Source of the DNA: Ananas comosus
Lineage: Eukaryota; Streptophyta; Magnoliopsida; Poales; Bromeliaceae
Reading direction: 5' to 3'
Assembly (NCBI RefSeq): GCF_001540865.1
Contig: NW_017893349.1
Location: 42,172-106,171 of the forward strand
DNA: 64,000 bases
Of this stretch, positions 21,906-33,635 are shown piece by piece (within the stretch, counting starts at the first letter, position 1; the number at the start of each line of letters is the position of its first letter). The notes under the pieces were generated by a model that was not told the origin of the DNA, searched no databases, and saw only the letters and a list, made by a program, of their open reading frames with translations. The position numbers and the translations under genes were made by a program.

Positions 21906-24781
21906 CAGAGTTTCGTCCTCGAAACTATCTCACTTCAATTCCAATTCATACCCCAACTCAACTTATCAAATAGTTGGGAGTTCCAATGCACTTTTGCATC
22001 TCGGAGTGGCCTTTCACTCATCAGAACTATCCAAAGGTTCACTATGGAGGATGTGAGGCCAATCTCACTCACATATGCCATGTGTAAACCCAAAAGTGCA
22101 TTACCACCATGCAAAGAACTACTCTTGCATTATACACCCAATCGAAAAATTTCACTCCGATTCGATCACCTACATTGCTTAGAAGCAATATCGTTGGTGA
22201 CTCGACCAATCGCGAGTGGTTCATCACAACCGGATCCTTGCTCTATCACGAGATGGCCCACTCCGGCACATCTCCAATCTCAATCCACAAAAGAGCATTG
22301 TCCTCAAGCTCCAATTCCTACGTGGCTATCCACATCTCAATGTCACACAAGAGCACTTCGCCCTTGATATCATAAGCCACGACCAACTCTGCTTTGCTCT
22401 TGCGACAAATCCATACGAACCCTCCGTTCGTGAATCCAAGCCAAACTCACTAATAGAGTTATCGGCTAAACCGATTACGTCGGTTTCCATCGGTGGACCA
22501 ACGGTCACCCGTCCTACGTAGGTCTACCGCCTAAACCTCTTACAACTACGCATAGCGTCCCTCGCTCACCAGCGTAGACCCAATCATAATCGGGCGAGAT
22601 TCTCATTGGAGAATTCGCACACACTCCAACCAGGAGCAACCGTGACCCCAAACCACCTCAAATCCTCGGGTTGGGTCACTACACACTCGGTGTATCCTCG
22701 ATCTCATGATCCAACACGTGGCATTCCACGCTCCCGGGTCTAAGCTCGGACTTCCGTCCTGACCGAATCTCTGCCCTACCCGTAGGTACCAGGCCGCTGT
22801 CTCTCACAGCTGATTGCGCCTGCCCAAAGGGCCCAGGCTCCACAGTCCACAAATGGTCCAGGCATGGGTTGTCCCCAAGCACTACCAGCCGTCGTCGTAC
22901 CACACGACATACTCTATCGAGCTATAAATACACTATCGGCTCCTAAGCACCTAGTGCGAGCCACCAGCCCTACGAGTGATCCATGGCCCGCTTCACACTT
23001 AGCAATGCTGAGTGCTACTGCCAACTCACTCTCCCGGCTGAATCGAAACCGCACTCTACGAGTACCCACACTCGAGCACTCTATATGCCTCTATAGCGTT
23101 CTACACGAAGTCCAGCATTAGGCAATCTTGCCTATGCACACCAGTCGCACGAGCGCAACCACCTACCTCACCTTGAGGTACTATTAGGCCCACGTGCTCA
23201 AACTTGGCCACTAATCGACCGTTCTCTCAACAGTGATGCTACTTTCACTGTTCGATATATCGGAATGACATCCGAAATTTTCGAACTACTTGGGTGTTCT
23301 CATAAGCATCATGGCTCAACTCTCGCAATTTACTACTCATATTGCTCTGAGAGTCGTTTCGCCACTTCTATCTCTACCGCGAGTCTCACTTCTCGCCATA
23401 GATTACCTCTAGCACTTCGCTAGTGCCATCTGGCTCTATACCTGTACTGGCAGGTACTACGCCCTCAGATAACACAAAACTCCATTTCTAGAGCAATCAA
23501 ACCTATCTCTAGAAATCCACCATGAGAGAGAGCTTAGAAGCTTACCTCTCCAAGAAGCTCCAACCAAGGAGAAGATGAAGAAGATAAGGAAGACCTCCTT
23601 CTCCTTCTCTTTCTTTCCTTTCCTTCCTTCTTCCTCTTCTTGTCTTCTAGAGAGAGAAAGAGAGATATGAGAGGGTGTGTGGGTGAGAAATGAGATAAAA
23701 GAGCTCTCATACTCCTCACATAGCCTCACGTGTTGCATAAATGCAAATAAGCCCCTCGACTTTCATCCTTGTGCACAGCCCTCACTCGGCATTTTGCGCC
23801 CAGAGGGACCGGTCCCTCGTCGGGGAGACCGGTCCCCGAGAGCCCTCTCCGCGGCCTGGGGACCTTTCGCGTACGGGAACCGGTCCCCACCCGAGAGACC
23901 GGTCCCTGGGAGACCGGTCCTTCCTGAGAGACCGGTCCCCGAGAGCCGAATTTTCAGGACTTAGCCTTTCTTTGCCCTTCTCTCGCTGGTGTCGCATACG
24001 GGGACCGGTCCCCTCAACCAGGGACCGGTTGCATCAACCTCCCCCGCAACCATCAGCTACGGGGACCGGTCCTCCCTTCCAGGGACCGGTCCCCGAGAGC
24101 AAAATCTGCTAAGTCCAGATTCTTGCATATTTGCTCTCGTGGACACGTTTCCAATGCACTTTTTGTGTTTTGGACATCTTTAGCTTTTCCGAAGGATACT
24201 CACTCGACAAAGAGTCGATCCTGAACGAAGCACAACTCTTGAATTTCGAGAATTCACTTCCTTACATGCACAACCTCGACCACGTCTGGCTAAGGTCTCC
24301 GCTGAGGCATTACCCTACCACTCACACGAGAGTGGCCAATCACTCGCGAAGTCCCAAGTCTCCGCTCGTTTCGGATTGCTTAGGGACGCCACTCGTCCCA
24401 TCCCACGCCGATCTAGATTAAGATCGCCTACGCGGTGCTATCGCTTCCTAAGACACGACAACTCGGTCGATTCTCGACCCTCAATGTCTAGCGCGAAACA
24501 ACTGACACCGACTCGAATCGGGCGAAAGTCATGCAAGGGTGTCTATTCTCATCACTCGGTTTCATGTTGTGTATACCCAACATGAACACCCTCGGTTGAA
24601 AATAAACCACACCTCGAGTCTACCTCTAACATCCGTTTTAGAGGTTTACTAACCTGACCCAATTGATCAATCTTTCGCCATAAGTCACAAGTCCTCGTAT
24701 CTCACGAGCCTTATTCTCCTATGGTTTACTGTCCTAGGGTCTCCTAGGTCCATCTAAACAATTGCCCATTCTCTACTTTCT
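21906..24781 (-). other. Non-coding interior of the LARD-like element, with an embedded LTR piece
   Basis: No frame here resembles gag, protease, RT, RNase H or integrase; the longest frames are about 100 codons and look random. From about 23450 to 24264 the sequence is a family C type LTR part in the same orientation. It has a pyrimidine-rich tract (23590-23650), an ACCGGT array (23807-24099), a TTTTGGACATCTTTAGCTTT block and the terminal GAGAATTCACTTCCTTACA. This matches, inverted, the LTR start at 37645. The interior is therefore a mosaic. The rest (21906-23450 and 24265-24781) is unique within the window. Confidence 0.68.
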
Positions 24782-24793
24782 GCTCTGATACCA
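24782..24793 (-). promoter_or_regulatory. Primer-binding site of the LARD-like element
   Basis: TGGTATCAGAGC on the minus strand, 8 bp from the LTR edge. The spacing matches the autonomous Gypsy at 12096. Confidence 0.9.
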
Positions 24794-24801
24794 CTATTAT
24801 C

Positions 24802-27800
24802 TGTCACGACCCGCGACCACCTGCCTATTTGGCCGGGTCGCGGCGCCGCCGACAGACCGCCGAACGGACAGAGTCTCCCCTGTACGTCCTAGGCGTCGCA
24901 ATCAATTCCAATACAAGAAGTTCCAACCAGGAACAGTATTCAAGCAAGATTGCATAAGAAAGGTATCAAACAACATAACACATCCTATGTTATTACAAGC
25001 ATTCCTATTAGATTCATTTTTACATCACATTTGCATTATTACATTACATTTTCTTCCAAATACAATCAATGATCGCAATATTATTACAAGTTTGCTCTTT
25101 TTCTTTTCCCTCTACCCCTAGGCTATGCCGACTCGGGGTACCTCTATCTCTGGTCTCTCGGGTAGGGCGCTATCTATGGAGCTACGCCCTCGCCTCGCGC
25201 CGCCGCGCCGCTCACGTGTGAACCTGTAACACCCCAAAACAACGTGGGGTGAGAACCAACTCCATGGTTCCCAGTGGGTACGGCCACCCAAGGGAAAAGC
25301 TCGACCAATAGGTCTAAGGAGGCCCTGCAACATGTTAGTCCAACAGATATCCAACAGATATATATATTCAAGTATTGAAATACATGTTGTGCCTCACAAA
25401 ATGCAATATGAAATTCATGCAGTTTATGCAACCATGCAACCAACTAGTAGTTCAATCGATACTACTTTCATTCCTGTTATTCACAGTTCAACCAATTGAC
25501 TTCTAAGTTTTCCTCAATCTTAGATTCTTGTCAATTACAATTCTGCTCATAGGGTTTAACCTGCTTTTATAAGCTATCCACTCGACTCGGTCTTGAGTCA
25601 ATCACACGCGGAATACCGCACAAAGTAGGGCTCAAGGGGAAGGATGTCTCACATGCACCTCAGCCCTAAATCCACTCAACTGGGATGCAACTAAAACTCA
25701 TACCATGCATCAAATAGTAAAGGTTTACTATCATGCTAACAAATTCGATCCATGTTCAAATAATAATGTTCAATGACACTGTTCACTGTTCTTTTACCCA
25801 ATCTGTAGCGAAGCCCTAGGGTTCGTCAATAACTCATCTTTCAATCCCAAAGGGGGGAGGGAGCTCCAAGTGCACCCAAGCCCGGGACTGTCTGCGGACC
25901 TCCATGTGGTCCGGACCTCCAAGTGGTCCTAGTCGCGCGACACTCCGGAGTACTCGACGACAATTCCCTCCATGTGGGGATTGGATGGCTATACCACCCT
26001 AAACGCAGACTGTGAGCTAGATCTATCCTCTCCAAGTGAGGATACACTGTAACTAGGGTCAACACCCAATCCAATCCTCTCCAAGTGAGGAGGCTCTACA
26101 ACTAGAGTCAATAACCCAATCGAATCCTCTCCAAGTGAGGATGCTCTACAACTGGAGTCAACAACCCAATCAAATCCTCTCCAAGTGAGGATGCTCTACA
26201 ACTAGAGTCAATATCTCAATAACTCATCGACAACCTCTCCATGTGAGGGTACTTAGGTTTACTAAGTTCTTTATCCACAAGGCACTTTCTAAAGGTTCAC
26301 CTATCCCTAGGTTCCCAAACCTCTAGTGTCAAATACACTACATTAATGCCACTCGATATGTTCTTGTTTTCCAAAGTCAATTTCTCTAATCGACCAAGTT
26401 CAACATGCATAATTCATCTACTATGTTCCATAATATGGCAACATGCATAATTCTTTTATCATATGCAATATATGTCATCATGTATGTGTTTCTATTTAAC
26501 ATAATCCACATATCATCTCATTGGTAGGTAATATCAACTACATAATATGTTTCAAGCATTCATATTATCATGTAAGCCTACAAATACAACTATATGCATC
26601 AATGTGAATTCGTATGTTTCTTAGACATAAAGGGCGACCTAGTCGCTTCGGTAAGCACAACCCACCTCAAATCGCTTTCCGATTGCTTGTCGACACTTGC
26701 AATCGGCCTCCCGCGGAGCCCGTAACCCGGTTTGGCCCGATCTCGCGCGCGACCACCCGAACGGCCTCCAATTTACAATCTGAAAATTAAAGGTCTTCGG
26801 TTATGTGCCACGGTGCTTCAAATCCGTTTTCATGGGTTTACGATGTCGCATCGGCCCTCTAGGCGGAAACGAAGCCTAAACGTCCGTTTCTTTAATAACT
26901 TCGCACCGGCTCGACTAATCGCCGAACCGTCTTCGCCAACGCGTTCGTTTACCTAGCAATTAGGTTTACGAAGGGTCAAATTAGATCAAACCCTTATATT
27001 TTACAAAACCCCATTCGGAGCCCTAATATGCAATTAACCTCAAAATAATCCAAATTAAATGGATCAACATGCTAACAAAGCTCATTAGAGGCTATTAGAA
27101 CACTTAAAGCTAAGGATTAAGCCAAATCCCAAAAGCTTACCACAATGTGAACGCCGCGACGAAAATATGCCGCTCCAACGGGCGCACGAAAGCTCGATCC
27201 GTCGCCTCCAACGCGTTCGCAAGCATCTTCTCCACCAACCCTCCAATTTTTAGAGAGAGATTTAGAGAGATGAGAGAGATCTCTAGAGAAAGAAGGGAGG
27301 GTTTCCCTCCCCCTCCATGCGCGTGTGTGTGTGTGTGGTGTGTGTGCGGCTGAAGGAGAAGAAGAGGAGTCAACACTCCTCTTTAGTCAACACCACAACA
27401 CTATTCACTCCCGGGCTGTTCGAAATCTGATATCTTTCGCCAGAACTCCCTGAACATCCGTTTGAGCTCAAACTTCACAGTCATGTTCGGTTTTATGTAC
27501 TGAGTAAGAATATATTTTAATTTTTCAGTTTCGACCCCGTTTGGTCACTGAAAACTGTACCGAACTGTAATCTTTATCAGATAGCTTTCGGATTTTATTT
27601 CTCACTCTACGGGTGTCAGAAAAATATGAAACTTTAAATCTAGTCTCATAAAAATATTTCTGACTTATCCTCCAATTTTTATAATTTTCTGAGACTGTGC
27701 ATTTTCTGCCTATTTATCTGTCCCGTTTCCAACAGAAAATTCTAGATCTTCTGTTTTCATTCCGATTTCAGCACAAGTCACTTCTAACTTATGTTTTACT

Positions 27801-27968
27801 CCTCTAAATTCAATAAAAATAGTATCTCACACTATTTTTATTTATTTTTATTTTTATATTTAAAATCCGGTATATTACATTCCACCGCAACCTTACCGGA
27901 ATCATTCAAATGGCTTTCAAACCAAATGTACACCGTAACTTCCTAATTTAGAAGTCCGGTACCTTACA
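24802..27968 (-). repeat. 5' LTR of the LARD-like element
   Basis: 3167 bp, collinear with 18719-21890. It differs by scattered substitutions and a shorter (GT)n run (about 27321-27340). It abuts a family A LTR at 27969. Confidence 0.88.
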
Positions 27969-30144
27969 GCCACGATCCCGTGCCTCCGCCGGTGTAGAAG
28001 GCTCTGAAAGGAAACCAAAAAATAGGGGCGTGAGAACTATTAAAAATAGTTCTCAGTGGGCAATTACTGACTTCAATGAACTGCGCCACAAGGCCCAAAA
28101 GCTACAAAAAGAGGTCAGTGACTAACAATGTAGTAAAGCGAAAGGTAAGTAAAATGTAATTTACTATAACATAAGGTCTCTACTTAGCATGATTTGCATA
28201 GGTAATAAAGCAACGATATCATGAATGTACATGGATGTGTATGACATGCATAAGCATAGAAATGCAACCAATCCGATGTCCTCAATGCAGAAATAGTAAA
28301 GGGGTCATAGTTTACTATTCTAGTCTAAGTCCACTTTAATGGTTTTAAAGTTCACATATCATAGTGAATACTCAAGTCAAATCTGAAGAGACCCACCCGA
28401 AGGCTGTCTATGGCCCTGAGACCCACCCGTAGGCTGTCTGGCCGATGCCGAGCCTAATGGCCCCGTGGTAGTCATTATCCCCACCCTAGGAATGAGCCTG
28501 GCCCACGGCAATCCACTTCGACGCCCAATCCCGCACGGCAAATATGAATCGCGATGGCTATCTCCGGAGTGCCGGCTTGTAGGGAGCGACCCTCACAAGC
28601 ATGTGCGAATGAGCACAATAGCAACTAGTCATATGTCCAGTCACAATACCAAGCCCTCATGTCTAATAACATGGAATGTATTGAATGTCCCAAAGGCCTA
28701 TCTCTATGTCATCATGTCTCTAACATAGAATATATAGTAAATGTACAATGGCCTAACATTATGTTTCTATGTTGCAGTTTCATAGTTTACTAGTTTCAAG
28801 TGCCTCTTGATGACACTTTATGCTACTAAGTCCAAACATAGTATAATGCTTCCAATACACGAATATGAGCTAAATTAGCATACTAGACGAGAATCTCATT
28901 CGTCCACATGAACACTCCTCACATGCATGAAAATAACCCTGATTACTCTACTATATAGAGTGAAATTTAACTTACACATAAGGCATGCATTTTAGGTGTT
29001 CGAAAATTCACATAAATTTCAATTAGCATAGAAAAGCATTTAAAAATACTTTACGAAGAGTTTAGAAAGCATAGGGGCCATTTCGCCCCTTTTTCATGAA
29101 GTCAAACCCACCAACGGTAAACGAAGCCCTTCGTTTGCTCCGACGAAGGTGTCCTCTAGCCTCCTAGTACCCTAGAGGTATGAAAACAAGTGTCACCTAA
29201 TCGAAACGAACGACGCTAAGCTCCATCATTAAGCTTCTCAAGCTAGGGTTGGGAAAACTCACCTCAAGTGAAAAAACGCTCTCTTAATCTTCAAATGGGA
29301 GGTAGAGGTCTTCCAATCTAACCTATATAAAGGTTCCAAACCATTCAAATGAGATCAAGAAGCCCCAAATCAAGAATTCCCAAATCTAACCCTAAAATCT
29401 AAAATCTAGGGTTTCAATTAACGTAGAGCAATAAAATCCAAACCTAGAGGAAGGAAACTAGCCACATACCTCTAGGATGCTTCAAACCAAGTCCAAAACC
29501 CTCTTAGGTTGAAGATTGGTCCACCACCAAGCTCCAATAGCAAGCTCCAAAGCCACCATGATGAGAAATGGGGAAGAAGATGATGCTCTAAGGCCTCAAA
29601 GCAAGCTCCTCTCCTCTCCTTCTCCTTCTTCTTCTCCTCTTTCTCTCTCTAAGGTGGGTGTGAGGGAGAGAAATGAGAGTGAGAGCAAGGGAGGAGACTA
29701 TATAAGCCATCCCATGTAACAAAATCCACATGGGCCCCTCAAAAAATCAAATTTACAACAGCCTGGTCTGGGCAGTTTTCGCCCAGAGGGACCGGTCTCC
29801 CCGACTTGGGACCGGTCTCTCAGCCTGCCCCGACAATTCAACGTTCGGGAACCGGTCTCTCCCCGCACGTGACCAGTCTCTCCCCACGCAGATGCGCTCG
29901 GGGACCGGTCTCGCCTGCCAGGGACCGGTTGCCTCGTAAGCTGCCGCAACACTGAGCTGAGGGGACCGGTTTCTCATATCAAGGACCGGTCCCCGAGAGT
30001 GAAAACTCTAAGGACTTGCCAAAACTCTAGAGATCGAACTTTTAGGCCGGTATACCATCGACGGCCCTCCACCAAGTGTGGAAAAGTTCGGAATACATAT
30101 TGAACACTCGAACCTCGCAATTTGCAAAGGTCCAGTGTGCTACA
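27969..30144 (-). repeat. 3' LTR of the family A element (outer part missing)
   Basis: It matches 12480-14817 from the GAAGGCTCTGAAAG block onward, so about 370 bp are lost at the junction with the LARD. It ends ...CCAGTGTGCTACA before a PPT. An ACCGGT array lies at 29787-30000. On the minus strand a TATATAG box (29697-29703) follows the array, as in other LTRs here. Confidence 0.85.
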
Positions 30145-30163
30145 TTCACCTCTCCTAAAAAGG
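30145..30163 (-). promoter_or_regulatory. Polypurine tract of the family A element
   Basis: TCCTTTTTAGGAGAGGTGAA-like purine-rich tract on the minus strand, directly before TGTAGCACACTGG. Confidence 0.75.
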
Positions 30164-30200
30164 AGTTTCGTTCGCGAAACTCGAAAGCCAAAAGCATACC

Positions 30201-33200
30201 TCAAGGCTCCATCTGAAAAAGATGGGGATAGCGCTCCTGCAGCACGCTCTCCAGCTCCCACGTGGCCTCCCGCTCCCCGTAGTTGTTCCAAAGGACCTTC
30301 ACATACGGAATATCCCGATTCCGCAGCTTCTTCACCTCGCGAGCCAAAATCTTCACTGGTTGCTCCTCGAAGCTCAAATCCTCACGCAGTTCCACTGGTA
30401 TAGTCTCCAAAACGTCAGCTGGATCATGAATATACCTCCGAAGGACCGATACATGAAAGACGTTGTGCACGCCCGATAGGTTCGGTGGTAGAGCAAGTCG
30501 ATGCGCTACCGGACCTACACGCTCCAAAACCTCATACGGTCCAATGAAACGGGGGCTCAACTTTTCCCGAATCCCGAATCTCTTGATTCCTCTAGTCAGT
30601 GAGACCTTCAAGAAAACATGGTCTCCAACTTGGAACTCCAAGTCTCGCCGTCATCGGTCGGCGTAGCTCTTTTGTCTACTCTGCGCCGTCAAAAGCCGCT
30701 TCCAAGCAATTCGAACTTTATCCTCTGCTTCCTGGAGCACATCAGGGCCTAAAGCCAGTCTCTCGCCAACTTCACTCCAATGAAGCGGCGATCTACACTT
30801 CCGTCCATAAAGTGCTTCGAAGGGTGCCATCTTGATGCTTGCTTGATAACTGTTGTTATAAGCAAACTCCGCCATAGGTAGATGCTGCGACCATCCTCCC
30901 TGGAAGTCTATCACACATGCCCGGAGCATATCCTCTAAGGTCTGAATAGTGCGCTCCGACTGCCCATCACTCTGCGGGTGGAAAGCAGTACTGAAGTCCA
31001 AACGAGTGCCTAGAGCATCCTGCAGACTCCTCCAAAAGTGAGACACAAACTGGGTGTCTCGATCTGATACAATCGATGTGGGCACTCCATGAAGCTGCAC
31101 AATCTCATCAAGGTACACTTGTGCAAGCTTCTCCCCGGTCCAAGTCGTATGAATAGGTATGAAGTGCGCCGACTTCGTCAACCTATCCACGATCACCCAA
31201 ATAGCATCGTGCCCTACTTGAGAGCGAGGCAAACCTGTCACAAAGTCCATGGTGATCTTCTCCCATTTCCACACGGGAATAGGCAAACTCTGAAGTTTTT
31301 CCGCGGGAACCCGGTGCTCAGCCTTTACTTGTTGGCAAGTTAGACAACGAGCTACAAACTCGCCAACGTCCTTTTTCATCCCGGGCCACCAATGAAGCAA
31401 CTTTAAATCCTTATACATCTTGGTGCCAGCCGGATGAATAGCATACGGTGCTCGGTGTGCTTCTTGAAGAATATCCTCTTTAATTTCCGAATCCGCCGGT
31501 ACACAAATCCGTCCGCGGAAACGCATCAGCCCTCGGTCGTCCACTAGGAACTCGTCGGTGCAACCATCAACCATTTTACCTCGAATCGTTTGCAATTCCA
31601 AATCGAAAACTTGCTTCTCTTTGATTCTGTCCAACAAGGTAGGTTGCACTACTAATGTCATCAACCTCAAGGGTGTGTCAGGAGTCACCACCTCCAACTC
31701 CAACCGCTTCATCTGCTCGATCAACTGCGGTTGAGTCACAACATGCATCGCTAAGTTTTCCATCGATTTCCTACTTAGCGCATCCGCCACCACGTTAGCC
31801 TTACCCGGGTGGTAAAGGATCGTCAGATCATAATCCTTGAGTAGATCCAACCATCCGCGCTGCCTCAAGTTCAACTCCTTCTGAGTAAATAGGTACTTTA
31901 AGCTCTTGTGATCCGTGTATACTTCACATCGCTCGCCATAAAGATAGTGGCGCCATAGCTTCAATGCGAACACTACAGCCGCCAACTCCAAATCATGCGT
32001 CGGGTAGTTCTTTTCATATTCCTTTAGTTGGCGAGAAGCATAACTATAAACCACATACCCTACTCCAACTACTGGTAGGGTCAAGATCGGGGCGGTCGTC
32101 AATCTCTGCTTCAACTCTTGGAAGCTTCGCTCGCACGCATCATTCCAAATGAACCTGACTCCTTTATGCGTGAGCCTCGTGAGGGGAGTAGACAGTTTAG
32201 CATACCCCTCTACAAATCTCCGGTAGTAACCGGCCAATCCAAGGAAGCTCCGTATCTCCGTGACGCTCGTCGGTCTCGGCCAATCCTTGATTGCTTCATT
32301 CTTGGGATCCACGGCTATACCTGATCCTGAAATCAAGTGTCCAAGAAAAGCTACCTCTCGAAGCCAAAATTCACATTTCTTCAACTTGGCATAAAGCTCC
32401 TTTTCCCGAAGTACTTGGAGTACAATTATCAAATGCTCCTCGTGATCTGCATCACTTCGAGAGTAGACCAAAATGTCGTCGATGAACACCACGATAAACC
32501 TGTCTAGATAAGGCTTGAAAACACGGTTCATTAGATCTATAAAAGCTGCCGGGGCATTAGTAAGCCCGAACGGCATAATTGTGAACTCGTAATGTCCATA
32601 CCGTGTTCTAAAAGCCGTCTTCGATACATCCTCGGGTTTGATCTTTAATTGGTGGTATCTAGACTGCAAGTCTATCTTGGAATACACACTCGATCCTTGA
32701 AGTTGATCAAACAAGTCGTCAATCCTCGGCAACGGATACTTGTTCTTGATCGTGACTTTATTGAGCTCACGATAGTCAACACATAGGTGAAGTGATCCGT
32801 CCTTTTTCTTGACGAATAGAACTGGCGCTCCCTACGGCGAGACACTCGGTCGAATGAAACCCTTATTCAATAGATCCTGTAGCTGTGCCCTCAGCTCCTT
32901 CAGTTCCGCCGGTGCCATCCTATAGGGTGCCTTTGAGATTGGGATAGTCCCAGAGATGAGATCTACCACAAACTCAATCTGCCTATCAGGAGGCATACCC
33001 GGTAGCTCGGCTGGAAACACATCCTGAAACTCTCGCACCACCGGGATATCCTCAATCCTAGGGGTATCATCCTCGCCCCTCAACACAACACTAGCCAAAT
33101 AGGCTACGCAACCTCTGCTGATCAGCTGCCTAGCTCGAGACGAGCTGATCGTCATCGCAAAAAGCGAACTCCGGCATCCACTAAATACCACCTCGGTCTG

Positions 33201-33275
33201 CCCCGGTTCTCTAAAAGTAACCGTGCGATTCTTGCAATCAATCGTGGCATAGTACTTGGTCAACCAACTAGCCAC
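30201..33275 (-). pseudogene. pol: Gypsy pol (protease end, RT, RNase H, integrase, chromodomain), two nonsense codons and a deletion
   Basis: One continuous frame of about 1,024 codons is broken only by TAG at 32832-32834 (VSP-stop-GAPVLF, Trp in relatives) and TGA at 30651-30653 (YADR-stop-RRD, Arg in relatives). Domains in order: protease end (WLTKYYATIDC), RT with YRELNK upstream and the catalytic FIDDILVYS (near 32480), RNase H ([18 protein letters not shown]), then integrase. The integrase has an H2C2 zinc finger (H-x-H ... CLTCQQ), the DDE residues in [14 protein letters not shown] and GQSERTIQ, and a GPY/F module (KLSPRFIGPYEVLERV). A chromodomain-like tail (VKILAREVKKLRNRDIPYVK...ATWE) ends it, which places the element in the Tekay/Del type. 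In RNase H about 20 residues are missing between VVYS and YASRQL (32042/32043); this segment normally holds the first catalytic Asp. Translation also lacks any start here. Confidence 0.93.
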
Positions 33276-33635
33276 ATACCTCTAGGATGCTTCAAACCAA
33301 GTCCAAAACCCTCTTAGGTTGAAGATTGGTCCACCACCAAGCTCCAATAGCAAGCTCCAAAGCCACCAAGATGAGAAATGGGGAAGAAGATGATGCTCCA
33401 AGGCCTCAAAGCAAGCTCCTCTCCTCTCCTTCTCCTTCTTCTCCTCCTCTTTCTCTCTCTAAGGTGGGTGTGAGGGAGAGAAATGAGAGTGAGAGCAAGG
33501 GAGGAGACTATATAAGCCATCCCAAGTAACAAAATCCACATGGGCCCCTCAAAAACTCAAATTTACAATAGCCCGGTCTAGGCAGTTTTCGCCCAGAGGG
33601 ACCGGTCTCCCCGACTTGGGACCGGTCTCTCAGCC

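Larger units (their letters stand above)
18719..27968 (-). mobile_element. LARD-like non-autonomous Gypsy-type element (family B)
   Basis: Two same-orientation LTRs of about 3.17 kb bracket a 2.9 kb interior that has a PPT at one end and a PBS at the other but no gag or pol frame. Large LTRs with a non-coding interior define LARDs, which depend on proteins from related elements. The LTRs are alike over their whole length with few substitutions, so the insertion is fairly young compared with its neighbours. The flanks do not give a perfect TSD: GTCAT on the left, GCCAC on the right. They also belong to different LTR families, so a deletion or recombination next to the element is likely. Confidence 0.8.

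Noticed and set aside
22044..22521. Overlapping frames of about 100 codons in the LARD interior as a possible captured gene
   Set aside because: Several frames overlap in the same direction with low-complexity composition and no family features.
23677..24112. Frames of 95-123 codons rich in GPVxxRDRS or RDRSPRA
   Set aside because: They are translations of ACCGGT arrays and occur in every LTR with an array, on both strands.
18714..27973. Calling GTCAT/GCCAC a target-site duplication
   Set aside because: Two of five bases differ and the wider flanks come from different LTR families.
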